A stretch of 64,000 nucleotides of DNA, taken from contig CM066031.1 in the NCBI GenBank assembly GCA_033557465.1, positions 177,041,043 to 177,105,042 of the forward strand, in the 5' to 3' direction. Below the pieces are notes generated by a model. That model worked only from the letters and a program-made list of their open reading frames with translations. It was not told where the DNA came from and did no database searches. Numbering within the stretch: position 1 is the first letter of the stretch; each line of letters starts with the position of its first letter. The stretch is from Ichthyophis bannanicus (lineage: Eukaryota > Chordata > Amphibia > Gymnophiona > Ichthyophiidae). Made by a program: the position numbers and the translations under genes. Positions 11,987 through 22,967 of the stretch are shown here, piece after piece.

Positions 11987-13662
11987 TATCCCCCCCTTAA
12001 GATATTATGGGCTGCAGCTTTCTTAGTCTGCCAGCCTGTAATCCTGAACTGATTAGCCAAACATTTCTCTACCTTGACCAGCCGCACTGTTGCTGATCTG
12101 TCGCACCAAGGTTTTAATAGGTTCAAGTGGTATACTTGTCGATGCCCCTTCTCATTCTCCACCTTATAGGAGACGGGACCGACCTTTTCCACTACTATAC
12201 AGGGTCCTTTCCACCTAGACTCATATTTGGGACCGGCTTCTGCTACTAGGATTAGAACCTTATCTCCTACTGCTAACTGTCGTGTTTTGGTCCCCTGGTC
12301 ATAATAATGCTTTTGCCGGCGCTGGCCAGCCTGCAAATTTTTTATAGACACTCGGGAGGTCCTCTCTAGGCGGCTCCTAAGATCCCTGAGAAACTGGGGT
12401 ACCCCTATCTCTTCTACATCTGGTTCAACCCATTGCTCCCGTAGGATATCCAAAATCCCCCTTGGAGCCCGACCAAATAAAAGCTCATAGGGCGATGCCC
12501 CTAAAGACGCTTGTACGCGCTCTCGGCACGCGTATAAGACAAATGGGAGTACATTATCCCATTCAGCCATCTTTCCTTCTAGACTATGTTGCAACATCTG
12601 TTTAATTGACTGATTCATCCTCTCCACCAGTCCGTTGGCTTGAGGATGATAGGCGGAGGTCCGGATATGCCGTACCCCAAAAGCATCCCATACCATAGCT
12701 AAGTGTTTCGATGTGAAGTTACTCCCCTGATCCGTCAGAATTTCCTGGGGAAATCCAATTTCACAAAACAACTTTATAAGCTCAAGGGATATTGTCTTTG
12801 CTGAGATGTTACGTAACGGGATGGCCCATGGAAAGCGCGTTGCTTGATCTATAATCACCAGTATGTACTGGAAGCCTCTTGGCGTCATAACGATGGGTCC
12901 TACTATGTCCATCGCTAAACGACGAACTGGCGTTGAAATAGTGGGCGTAGGTATCATGGGTACAGGTTTTGGCTTTGCAGCTGTGACTCGCTGGCAAGCG
13001 GGACAGGACTCGCAATAACGGGCTGTCTCCTTGAAGACCCCTGGCCAATAAAATCGGGCCAAGATCTGGTCCAATGTCCCCTGTGTGCCTTTATGGCAGC
13101 CGACAGGATGGTCGTGGGCCAATCGCAGAACTACTGCCTTAAAAGTAGGCACCACCAACTGTTTCCTTACAGTTCCTGTACGCGGGTCTGTGCTCTCCCT
13201 GTACAATAGTTCTCCCTCTAAAAAGAACCTGGGCAAGATGGTCCTATTCTCCTGAGCATACTCAAATGCTCTTTTTAACGCAGGATCACCTTTCTGCTCT
13301 TTAGGGAAAGAAGGAAATTTTCGGACAAGTTCCGCTGGGACCCAGGGTAACCCTTCCCCTGCTTCCAGTTCTGCCCTCGCTTGGGACCTATGCCTTCTTT
13401 CCTGGCGTCTCTCAGCTTTTTCTTTCCTATCCTTAGAGGGGATATTCAGCAAATCCTCATGAGAGGGAAGTAGATCGGGTACCTCCTCTCCCCCATCATT
13501 CTCAAGTTCTTGGGCTTCTTCCTTATCCTCAGGGGCTTCAGTTTCCTCATCTACCCGGACTAACCCCTGTTCCAGGAGCCTTGGCCTGGGATCTGGTAGA
13601 GAATCAGGCCTGTTTTCCTCGGTTAAGCCTCTTCTTACACCTCCTTGTGAAAGGGAGGCCAA
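11875..13662 (-). CDS. Gypsy integrase (Gmr1-like), open over 595 codons
   Basis: Integrase joins retroelement cDNA to host DNA. Residues about 1-110 are a charged linker. An H-H-C-C zinc site follows (H185, H190, C220, C223). The catalytic core has D252 (MDIVGPI), D311 (TDQGSNF) and E347 (ANGLVERMN), the D,D-35-E pattern. The C-terminal part (about 440-520) ends in the YHLNLLKPW block typical of vertebrate gypsy elements. The frame overlaps the protease frame by 28 bases. In Gmr1-like elements integrase lies before reverse transcriptase. Here the frame runs on past residue 530 into the polypurine tract, and residues after about 558 are LTR-encoded. No reverse transcriptase or RNase H follows, and none lies between protease and integrase. 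The open frame suggests recent activity or use in trans. Confidence 0.85.
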   Translation of the reverse strand: MASLSQGGVRRGLTEENRPDSLPDPRPRLLEQGLVRVDEETEAPEDKEEAQELENDGGEEVPDLLPSHEDLLNIPSKDRKEKAERRQERRHRSQARAELEAGEGLPWVPAELVRKFPSFPKEQKGDPALKRAFEYAQENRTILPRFFLEGELLYRESTDPRTGTVRKQLVVPTFKAVVLRLAHDHPVGCHKGTQGTLDQILARFYWPGVFKETARYCESCPACQRVTAAKPKPVPMIPTPTISTPVRRLAMDIVGPIVMTPRGFQYILVIIDQATRFPWAIPLRNISAKTISLELIKLFCEIGFPQEILTDQGSNFTSKHLAMVWDAFGVRHIRTSAYHPQANGLVERMNQSIKQMLQHSLEGKMAEWDNVLPFVLYACRERVQASLGASPYELLFGRAPRGILDILREQWVEPDVEEIGVPQFLRDLRSRLERTSRVSIKNLQAGQRRQKHYYDQGTKTRQLAVGDKVLILVAEAGPKYESRWKGPCIVVEKVGPVSYKVENEKGHRQVYHLNLLKPWCDRSATVRLVKVEKCLANQFRITGWQTKKAAAHNILRGGYVMGKRRPLPCKQRNLRSRSVADRKAKAQDSQLPGAT

Positions 13663-13922
13663 TCTCTCCCTAAAACAATGTCACGTGGGAGTCGTGGTAT
13701 TACTGCCACCCATACTTCCTCATCAATACCCAATCCTGTTACAGACACCTTATACACAGGATAATACAAGGATGCCCCATGTACACATCTCACCTTTACT
13801 CTCCCATCTGCTTGGCTCCGGGCAAATCGGTCATGGTTATTGATGGTCTTCCACAGCTTCTGGGAGACCATGCTCTGGTCTGCTGCAGAGTCAAGCAGTG
13901 CTAGAGCCTCTACCCCTTCCAC
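13635..13922 (-). CDS. Gypsy aspartic protease
   Basis: The product processes the Gag and Pol polyproteins. The active-site loop reads LLDSAADQSMVS (residues 9-20), so the usual D-[ST]-G-A triad is D-S-A-A here. The flap region is short, and the closing ILGR-type motif is present as DIVLGRDW (about 82-89). The open frame is about 95 residues, the usual length. It is the continuation of Gag-Pol rather than an independent gene, since the zinc knuckle lies just upstream. Its end overlaps the integrase frame, so a frameshift or a sequencing indel separates them. The glycine-to-alanine change in the active-site loop is seen in some retroelement proteases. Confidence 0.7.
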   Translation of the reverse strand: MEGVEALALLDSAADQSMVSQKLWKTINNHDRFARSQADGRVKVRCVHGASLYYPVYKVSVTGLGIDEEVWVAVIPRLPRDIVLGRDWPPFHKEV

Positions 13923-14126
13923 TCAGACCTTTAGCAGAAATCCCTCCCCTAAGTGTTTCTCTCTTCCTGACACTAGGGCAGTGCGTACTTTACAATCTCT
14001 GCGTATGTGTCCTACCTGGCCACAGTTATAACATTTTCTCTCCTGGGAAATTTTTCCACATTTTTTGTCAGTTACATTCCTCTTAGAAGTCTTTTCTAAG
14101 CTCCATAGCTTATCAATGCCAGCCAC
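13923..14126 (-). CDS. Gag C-terminus with CCHC zinc knuckle
   Basis: The minus strand encodes a nucleocapsid-type knuckle, CYNCGQVGHIRRDC (C-x2-C-x4-H-x4-C), which binds element RNA. It sits between the SCAN-like part of Gag and the protease, the expected order. The frame is short because the surrounding Gag frame is broken. Confidence 0.8.
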   Translation of the reverse strand: MAGIDKLWSLEKTSKRNVTDKKCGKISQERKCYNCGQVGHIRRDCKVRTALVSGREKHLGEGFLLKV

Positions 14127-14129
14127 CTT

Positions 14130-14856
14130 TACAACGTTTCCTCTAGAGGTCCCGGCTAACTCCGCCTCAAATATCTTTCAGTGAGGTCAGCCGCTTCCTC
14201 GGTGGAACTGCATTTCTGGAGCATTAGGAAAGCTTTTTACCTCGGGAGGCACGGCTTCAAGGTATTGCTCCAAAATGATGGTGTCTATTAAAGATTCCAC
14301 CGTCCTTCTTTCAGGAGCAAGCCATTTCAACCGCTAGTCCCTTCAATCGCTGAAATAGTGCTTTTGGCGTCTCTGTAGGCATAATCCTAGCTTCTCTGAA
14401 TAAATGCTTGTAGTGCATGGGAGTCAAACCCAATCTATCTCTCACAGCGTTTTTTTACATCCAGGTAATTGGACGCCAGATCAGCGGGCATTGTTTTGTA
14501 GGCCGCTAGTGCCTCACCTGACAGAGACATAGCGAACCTGACGGCCCACTGGTCAGCCGGCCAGTTAGCTGACTCTGCTATCCGTTCGAAAGCATCGGCA
14601 AAGTCATCAAAATTATCATGTGTTTTAAACTGTCCCAGTGCTAGTGCACTGCAATTAGGAAGTCCTACCCCCACTTGTAATGAGGGAATAGTTTCCTCTC
14701 TGTCCACAGTTCTCTTCACCAGAGCTTCCAGTAGCTCGAGGATAGCTGCTGTTGCGCATTCATTGCGGCTACAGTCTTTTCCTGGATCACCCTCGCTAAC
14801 TCGCTCTGCGCCTTCCACTGAGCTTCAATCCAGCTCTTGACGTCCTGGGGATCCAT
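14130..14856 (-). pseudogene. Gypsy Gag with SCAN-like domain, frameshifted
   Basis: The start codon at 14856 opens an MDPQDVKSWIEAQ frame. After about 40 codons the frame shifts near 14740 into the frame covering 14435-14740, which has the capsid block FKTHDNFDDFADAFERIAESANWP and the SGEALAAYKTMP segment. Further breaks follow before a SCAN-type helix region (about 14430-14200) with an IILEQYLEAVPPEVK-like stretch. SCAN domains of vertebrate transcription factors are thought to derive from Gag of Gmr1-like gypsy elements, which fits the integrase-first order. Some breaks could be sequencing errors, because this segment lies in the region duplicated around the assembly gap. Confidence 0.75.
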
Positions 14857-15012
14857 CTTGGTTCTGTACCTGCAGGGGTAGAAAAACAACAGAGGCCCAC
14901 CAAGTGCGGCACAAACCTTTTTCTGCCTCCGCCCTATAGCACAGATATTCACACCTTCTCACCCAATCTTTTGCAGACATGGTCTGCAGCGAGATGAACA
15001 TGCTCCTACACC

Positions 15013-15195
15013 AATCGGGGGTTATTTATTTATTTAATAATCCGTTTTGTATACCACCTTATTCCTTCAATCAAAGTGGTTAACAGGACAACAAAAGGGT
15101 TTACATTGGGGCATGGAGGACAGAGAGACAAGACATTGTAATAAATTACAGTAAATCATATTAATTTACAATAAATTACAGTACAGTTATGCGAG
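15013..15195 (-). repeat. Tailed non-LTR retroposon fragment, (TAAA)n at left
   Basis: Read on the minus strand this ends in 'aaataaataaata'. The body matches 42780-42945 closely, including the 'ccccaatgtaaaccc' and 'gttaaccactttga' blocks. It lies just outside the gypsy Gag start and may have removed or displaced the 5' LTR. Confidence 0.7.
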
Positions 15196-16790
15196 AGACC
15201 TGTATGCCATCTAAATTGTAAAAGCGTGGCAAGGTTAACCTGAGGAGACTCTTAGCATTCCCGAGGGAAGGATGTGCTACCGTGTTTTACCATGTTGCTC
15301 CTTGCACTTAGTCTCTGTATATCTGAGTAGTGGGTCAAATGGTCAAGTCCTGCCTAAGGTGTTTTTTTTAGGTATCTTTTCTTTAACATTACAATGCAGC
15401 ACAATGCCATCTTGTGCATGCCCCAATGGCACGCGCCGGTATGGGGCAAGCACCCAACAGCCCCATGGTCAGTCTCTGCTATCCTTAATTGACTGGTGAG
15501 CCATGCTACTGGAGCATAGTAATGTGATGCAAGAACAGTAACACTTACACAATGAGCAAACCTCAACAATGTTTAAGCTGGGGCAGAGACTGAGCAATGT
15601 TGCGGACAAGGTTAGACAACCCGTAGTACATATGCAGAGTGTTTTTGAAGATGGTGCATATGTTGTGCCAGTCTCAAAATTGTCAGATGTCTGTATGCTT
15701 TCATGTTCTCATCCATTGATTAGACTCTACCGAGGCTTCAGCATGCCTATCTGCATAATGTGTAGCTAAGGCATTGCGGGTATGACCAGATACAGAGACT
15801 ATTGCCTGCATTGTTCTGGCTGGGTACTACTCACATTGGAAGACAGAACATTATCTACATGTGGCATGACAATGCCCTGTGTGGTGACAGCATTTCCTGG
15901 GGAGAGGGCATTCGCACTATAATGAGGAGGTGACAGGACCTCACCTAGGTATACTGATCATTCTTATATACTATCAGGTTGTGGTCATGTGGGTACCTCC
16001 TATATATGGAGAGCACTAACACTGATGCACATGCCATAGGTGGCTATGTCTTTCTTAATGCATGCATTGTATAGTTCCCCGCAGCTTGACTGCTAAGGAT
16101 ATGTGGATGGGTTGAAGGAAATCAGTGCTGTGCAGCTGGTGTGGGTCTACCTCGGCTTCCTATTTTTTTATGTTGGTGTGGCCATGTTTGCTACTAAGGT
16201 GGTTCTGGGTGTAGATATAGTAAAACAGAAGGTTCATAGCCACTCATTGCAGGTATACACATAACAAACAGTTGCACCAGGCCTATGCCAGTGCCTTATA
16301 CTGCAGTGCCCAGTTGAAATCTAAACATGAAGAACTGACATACACAGGTCTGCCACACTGATTATTCATGAGATCCCAGCCACAGGTATTTCTTGAATTG
16401 GATATCCAAATAAACTGCAAACACAGCCTGCCATAGACCAGTATGTTTGTGTAGCTGCCAGCACAGTTACCAAAGGGCATCTCCAAGAGTGTGTGAAATT
16501 GTGACCAAATGCTGGACTCCCATCACAATGGTCAGGGTGATATGTGTGACCACACACAGGCATACTTTGCAGCAGAAATGTTCTTCAGACAACACACTCT
16601 CGTAGTCTCAAATTGTGTGCATTTGCTTATTCACTGCATTCCTCCATGTTTCAATCATCAGCAGAGGACATTCCTCTGGAGCAGTGGCTCATGGGTATTG
16701 GAGGCTGAATGCCACAACAACACACACACCACAGACAGTGTCATCACTGACCTGTATACTCTCTGCATCACTACATTGCTGTCTCAGAAG
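15196..16790. other. Spacer without recognisable genes
   Basis: Short overlapping frames only. Composition is like the other TG/CA-rich spacers. The whole stretch recurs with indels at 20961-22620 (see the duplicated segment). Confidence 0.5.
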
Positions 16791-16792
16791 CT

Positions 16793-16875
16793 GTGACATA
16801 GTGGTTATTGCACTACATCTTGATACCGTAGTCAAGAGGTTCAATTCCCACCATAGCATTTTGGTCCTGGGAGCT
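16793..16875 (+). repeat. tRNA-like promoter module
   Basis: An A-box-like 'tagtggttattg' (16799) and a B-box 'ggttcaattcc' (about 16838) are spaced as in a tRNA gene. The sequence does not fold as a full cloverleaf by eye and has no anticodon arm I can trust. It is probably the head of a tRNA-derived SINE. Related modules lie near 22.65, 34.9, 43.8, 44.3, 46.8, 47.3 and 47.6 kb. Confidence 0.45.
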
Positions 16876-17124
16876 CTTCTGTTATGTTGATGCTAAACAA
16901 CAACCTCAGCTGTGTTGTAACTCTTGCAAATCATGCAGAAGGACCAGATGTAGTGTCAAATCTTAAAATAAGAATGAGGTACATACAACCACATTCAGGG
17001 AACATGATGTTTAGAAACATGTTTGTGGACTGCATGTATACATACCCATGTGCCTGGATGGGCATTGATCACAGGATACTTATATAGCTCAGGGAGGTTC
17101 TTGCAGGGCTGTTGCATGTTTTCA

Positions 17125-17590
17125 CATGGATCCTAAATGAAAAGTCCGAAAGGTAAAGTGATTCCCAAAGAACTCGCAGAAATCCTTAAACAAGTTTTTT
17201 TGTCGGAGTATGTCAGCCCAGTGCCAGGAACTAGTCCCAATGCACCACCGTGACCGCTCCTTTTTATTAGAGAATGATACTTTTAGATAAAGGTTAAAAA
17301 AGTCCAAACGTGGGCTTACTGCTGCTACAGATTACTGGCTGCCAAAACGCTGAAACTACTTCAGAACGAATGTGGCTCACCAGTTTCGGTTTTACCCGCC
17401 GACTGGCAAAGAAACCCATGCTGCGTTCAGGTCCAGAGGTCAGCTAATAAAAGGAGCGGTCATGGTGGTGCTTGATAGACTATTTTCCTGGCACTGGGCT
17501 GACATACTCCGACCAAAACACTTGTTAAGGATTTCTGCGAGTTCTTTGGGAATCCACTTTTACCCTTTCAGACTTTGCATTTTGAGATGT
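17125..17590. mobile_element. Foldback element with arms of about 145 bp (copy 1)
   Basis: The left arm (about 17130-17272, through 'agaactcgcagaaatcctta') is the reverse complement of the right arm (about 17445-17590). The arms end near 'ctcctttttattag' and 'ctaataaaaggagc'. A loop of about 170 bp holds a hammerhead-like motif, which is easier to read in the cleaner copy at 22970-23405. Confidence 0.75.
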
Positions 17591-17599
17591 GTTTATCTG

Positions 17600-19051
17600 T
17601 TCCGATTTGAGGGGCTGTTTTGGACTGCATTTGTTCACCTGGACCCTTGCATACAGGACTGAAAAGGGCATATTTGATAACCTTTCTCCCAAAGGTGGCA
17701 AGTGACAAAAATTCACCAACTGAAGTCCACTAGGCATTAATGTCCAGTTGTATGCGAGGATAAATGAAGGGGCTTTTGGAATGTTCAAACTTTGGTGACC
17801 ACAAAAAAAAACAAACCTGTTGCATGATCTGACACTAAACATGTGCTTTCCCTAAGGACGATCATGCTGAAAAATCATATGGGAAAGGTTGGTTGGAGTG
17901 TGGTCCAATCCCAGGGAAGCCTATTTAGGAAATGCGGTTAATGTGATTTGTCCAGCCTTTCTGCAAAAGTCTTTGTCCTACTGTTTCCTCGTACGAACCC
18001 TCCTAGCAATGAACACAACAGCTTGGTGATGGTTTCTTCCCAAGGTGACATTGATGTCTCACAATGTTGGGGAGCCACAGACCACACACATTGACCAATA
18101 CACACAACACACACCTCTGATGACACGTGAAGGTGATTAGCAGTGGTGAATCATATTTTTGCAGCAGGTACCATACTCCTGTTCCAAATGTATAGGTGAA
18201 GTGGATAAAAGCTGAAAGAGAGAGCTGAAAAGTGAAAGTTTTGTAATTTTTTGATCGATAACACCAGACTTTGCCACAAAAATGACTCTTGCAGAGTGTT
18301 TGGGCTAAGATGAGGAAAGATTAGGGAACAAGATTGACCAATGCTACTGAGAATTGGGGTATGCTTGGCAAATGAGGACTTAGGTGAGAAGGTGCCTTGT
18401 GTCATGCGCACTTGAGGCTAGTAGCTGTTCATGGAAATATCCCTTGGTGACTATAGTGGGGGCTCCAGGTTAATGCGGGAAAGAGACCTGGGAGGAGGGA
18501 TGAGGTGGAGAGGTAATTGCTTGTGAGCGTATCAAGATGGAGCGAGAAACAGTGTAGGTGAGGGCATTGGCCAATGGCTGATGGCGAAGGTAGCAATACA
18601 TGGGGAAATTACCCCGAGCAGAAAGGTTGATTGTAATAATGCTACTGAACAAGTCCCTGGTGAGGTCCTTCAGTAAGCATATTATTTCAGCATTTTAGAT
18701 GTTCTAAGGTTCCCCTGTGTGGCTCTTCACTGGACAGACGACCGCAGAAAGTTTGGTTTTGGTGTGTGTGTGTGGTGTGTTTGTGTGTGAGGTGTTTTGG
18801 TCTAGATTTCAATGTGGGGCGGTTGGTCAGACTGGCATCCGTTCCTAAAGTTAAGACTTGCTGTTTTTCCCCCTCTTCTCTGTGTGGGCAGCATGTATAC
18901 ATGACAATTGGTGAGGCTGATCGTGCATAATAACAGGGCTCAGCTTTGACATTGTGTTTTGAATATCAGGTCCCATTTTGCACAAGGCATGCATAACATG
19001 TATTAGCTAAACCCTGGTCTATGAGTCTGGCGAAGGGGTTTCAGAGCATGT
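17600..19051. other. Spacer up to the gap, insertion-rich
   Basis: No gene-like frame. Compared with 23410-24708, it carries many extra single bases, which points to low-accuracy sequence at a contig end. The (TG)n tract near 18755-18795 is expanded differently in the other copy. Confidence 0.6.
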
Positions 19052-19551
19052 NNNNNNNNNNNNNNNNNNNNNNNNNNNNNNNNNNNNNNNNNNNNNNNNN
19101 NNNNNNNNNNNNNNNNNNNNNNNNNNNNNNNNNNNNNNNNNNNNNNNNNNNNNNNNNNNNNNNNNNNNNNNNNNNNNNNNNNNNNNNNNNNNNNNNNNNN
19201 NNNNNNNNNNNNNNNNNNNNNNNNNNNNNNNNNNNNNNNNNNNNNNNNNNNNNNNNNNNNNNNNNNNNNNNNNNNNNNNNNNNNNNNNNNNNNNNNNNNN
19301 NNNNNNNNNNNNNNNNNNNNNNNNNNNNNNNNNNNNNNNNNNNNNNNNNNNNNNNNNNNNNNNNNNNNNNNNNNNNNNNNNNNNNNNNNNNNNNNNNNNN
19401 NNNNNNNNNNNNNNNNNNNNNNNNNNNNNNNNNNNNNNNNNNNNNNNNNNNNNNNNNNNNNNNNNNNNNNNNNNNNNNNNNNNNNNNNNNNNNNNNNNNN
19501 NNNNNNNNNNNNNNNNNNNNNNNNNNNNNNNNNNNNNNNNNNNNNNNNNNN
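19052..19551. other. Assembly gap of exactly 500 N
   Basis: The round size marks a placeholder gap of unknown true length. Flanking sequences overlap by about 5.2 kb, so the true gap may be zero or negative. Any reading frame drawn across it is meaningless. Confidence 0.98.
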
Positions 19552-20730
19552 TGGCTCCGGGCACTCGGTCGAGTTATTGATGGTCTTCCACAGCTTTCTG
19601 GGAGACCATGCTCTGGTCTGCTGCAGAGTCAAGCAGTGCTAGAGCCGCTACCCCTGCCACTCAGACCTTTAGCAGCAATCCCTCCCCTAAGTGTTTCTCT
19701 CTTCCTGACACTAGGGCATTGCGTACTTTACAATCTCTGCGTATGTGTCCTACCGGGCCACAGTTATAAAATTTTCTCCTGGGAAATTTTTCCCACCCAT
19801 TTTGTTCAGTTAAATTCCTCTTAGAAGTTCTTTTCTAAGCTCTCAGAGCTTATCAATGCCAGCCACCTTTAAAACGGCTCTAGAGGTCCCGGCTAAATCC
19901 GCCTCAAAATATCTTTTTCAAGTGGAGGTCAGCCGATTCCTCAGTGGAAAATGCATTTCTGGCGCATAGGGAAAGCTTGTACCTCGGGAAGGCACGGCTT
20001 CAAGGTACTTGCATCCAAAAATGATGGTGTCTATTAAAGATTCCACGTTTCTCCTTTCAGGAAGCAAGCCATTTCACCGATAGTTCCCTCAATCGCTGGA
20101 CATAGTGCATTTGGCGTCTCTGTAGCTATAATCCTAGCTTCGTAGAATAAATGCTTGTAGTGCATGGGAGTCAAACCACAATCTATCTCTCACCGCGTTG
20201 TTTTACATCCAGGTAATGGTACGCCAGAATCAGCGGGCATTGTTTTGTAGGCCGCTAGTGCGCACCTGACAGAGACATAGCGAACCTGACGGCACCACTG
20301 GTCAGCCGGCCAGTTAGATGACTCTGACTATCCGTTCGACAGCATCGGCAAAGTCATCAAAATTACCATGTGTTTTAAATTGTCCCAGTGGAGTGCACTG
20401 CAATTAGGAAGTCCTACCCCCACTTGTAATGACGGGAAGTAAGTGCCTCTCTCGTCCACAGTTGTCTTCACCAGAGCTGTCCAGTAGGTCGAGGAGTAGC
20501 TGCTGTGTGCATATTCATTGCGGCTACAGTCGTTTCCTGGATCAACCGCGCTAACTAGCTCTGCGCCTGACACTGCGCTTTCAATCCAGATCTTGACGTC
20601 CTGGGGAATCCATCTTGGGTTGTCTGTACCTGCCAGGGGTAGAACAACAACAGAGGCCCACCAACGGCGGCACAAAAATTTTTCTGCCTCCTCCCTATAG
20701 CACAGATATTCACACCTTCTCACCAATCTT
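19552..20730 (-). pseudogene. Second, indel-riddled copy of gypsy protease end and Gag
   Basis: The segment matches 13813-14960 on the minus strand but the frame breaks every few dozen codons. Examples are the disrupted knuckle near 19740-19800 and the split Gag near 20328-20726. Because the breaks are mostly single-base indels next to the gap, they are better explained by sequence error than by decay. Confidence 0.75.
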
Positions 20731-20781
20731 TTGCAGACATGGTCTGCAGCGAGATGAACATGCTCCTACACCAATCGGGGG

Positions 20782-20960
20782 TTATTTATTGATTTAATCA
20801 GTTTTGTATACTCACCTTATCCTTCAATCAAAGTGGTTAACAGGACAACAAAAAGGGTTACACTTGGGGCATGGAGGACAGAGAGGAGCAAGAGAATTGT
20901 ATAAAAGTACAGTAAAGCATAGTCATTTACAATAAATTACAGTACAGTTATGCGAGAGAC
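20782..20960 (-). repeat. Tailed retroposon fragment, duplicate of 15013-15195
   Basis: Same body and (TAAA)n-like end as the copy near 15.1 kb, with more indels. Confidence 0.65.
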
Positions 20961-22621
20961 CTGTATGCCATCGAAAGTTTTAAAGCGTGGCAAGGTTAAC
21001 CTGAGGAGACTCTGTAGCATTCCCGAGGGAAGGATGGGCTACAGTGTTTACCATGTGGCTCCTTGCACTTAGTCTATGTATCCGGAGTAGGGGGTCAATT
21101 GGGGGGGGGGGGGGGGTCAAGTCCTGCTCAAGGTGGTTTTTTTAGGTATCTTTTTCGTTAACCATTTAAAATGCATGCTACCAATGCCATCTTGTGCATG
21201 CCCCAATGGCACGACCGGTACGGGGCAAGCACCCAACAGCCACATGAGTCAGGCTCTGCCGATACCTCAATTGGACTGGTGAGCCATTGGCTAATGGAGC
21301 ATAGTAATGTGATGCAAGAACAGTAACACTTACACAATGAGCAAAAATCAACAATGTTAATGATGGGGAAGAGGACTGAGCAATGTTGCGGGACAAGGTT
21401 AGGACAACCAGTAGTAAATATGCAGAGGTGTTTTGGAAGATGGTGCATATGTTGTGCCAGTCTCAAATTGTCAGAGTGTCTGTATGCTTTTTCATGTTTC
21501 TCATCCATTTGATTAGACTCTACCGAGTGCCTTCACTATGCATATCTGCATATGTGTAGCTAAAGTATTTGCGGGTATGGACCAGATACAGAGAATATTT
21601 GCCTGCATTGTTCTGGCTGGGTACTACTCACAGGGGAAGACAGAACATTATCTACCGTGGCATGACAATGCCACTGTTGTTTGGTGACAGCATTTCCTGG
21701 GAGGGAGAGGGCAATCTCACTATAATGAGGAGGTGACAGGACCTCACCTAGGTATACTGATCATTCTTATATACTATCAGGTTGTGGTCATGGTGGGTAC
21801 ATCCTATATATGTATGAGCACTTAAAGCACTGATGCACATGCCAATAGTGCTATGTCTTTCGTATTCCATGCAGTGTATAGTTCCCAGCAGCTTGTACTG
21901 GCTAAGGATATGTGGATGATGTGAAGGAAATCAGTGCTGTGCAGCTGGGTCAGTGGTCCTAACCTCGGCTTCCTATTTTTTTATGTTGGTGTGGCCAATG
22001 TGTGGCTACTAAGGTTGGTTCTGGGTGTAGATTATGAGTAAACAGAAGGGTTCATAGCCACTCATTGCAGGTATACACATAACAAACAGTTGGCTACCAG
22101 GCCTATGCCTAGGCCTTATACTGCAGTGCCCAGTTAAGAAAATCTATACCATGAAGAACTGACATACACAGTGGCTGCCACACTGAATTATTCATGAGAT
22201 CCCAGCCACAGGTAGTTCTTGAATTGGATATACCAAATAAAACTGACAAACACAGCATGCCATAGACCAGTAATGGTTGTGTAGCTGCAAGCAACAAGTT
22301 ACCCAAGGGCATCTCCAAGAGTGTGTGAAATTGTGACCAAATGCTGGGACTCCCATCACAATGGTCAGGGTGATATGTGTGACCACACACAGGCATTACT
22401 TTGCAGCAGAAATGTTCTGCAGACACACACTCTCGTAGTCTCAAATTGTGTGCATTTGCTTATCACTGCATTCTCCATGTGTCAATCATCAGCAGAGAGA
22501 CATTCCTCTGGAGCAGTGGATCATGGGTATTGGAGGCTGAATGCCACAACAACACACACACCACAGACAGTGTCATCACTGACCTGTATACTCTCTGCAT
22601 CACTACATTGCTGTCTCAGAA

Positions 22622-22692
22622 GCTGTGACATAGTGGTTATTGCACTACATCTTGATTACCGTAGTCAGAGGTTCAATTCCCACCATAGCATT
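22622..22692 (+). repeat. tRNA-like module, duplicate of the one at 16.8 kb
   Basis: The A-box-like 'tagtggttattg' and B-box 'ggttcaattcc' are both kept. See 16793-16875. Confidence 0.4.
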
Positions 22693-22967
22693 TGGTCCTG
22701 GGAGCTCTTCTGTTATGTTGATGCTAAACAACAACCTCAGCTGTGGTTGTAACTCTTGCAAATCATGCAGAAGGACCAGATGTAGTTGTCAAATCTTCAA
22801 ATAAGAATGAGGTACATACAACCACATTCAGGGAACATGATGTTTAGAAACATGTTTGTGGACTGCATGTATACATGACCATGTGCCTGGATGGCATTGA
22901 TCACAGGATACTTATATAGCTCAGGGAGGTTCTTGCAGGGCTGTTGCATGTTTTCACATGGATCCTA

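Larger units (their letters stand above)
13813..19051. repeat. Duplicated segment, copy 1 (ends at the assembly gap)
   Basis: The sequence from 13813 onward recurs from 19552 onward for about 5.2 kb, in the same order and orientation. Copy 1 ends exactly where the N run begins and copy 2 begins exactly where it ends. Copy 1 is clean at its left and carries many single-base insertions toward the gap. This is best read as two overlapping contig ends that were not merged, rather than a genomic tandem duplication. Confidence 0.85.

Noticed and set aside
16793..16875. A genuine tRNA gene
   Set aside because: Boxes A and B fit, but I could not form acceptor and anticodon stems by eye, and similar modules are repeated in transposons.
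19003..19824. Long frames of 181-267 codons across the N run
   Set aside because: They consist of unknown bases and have no meaning.
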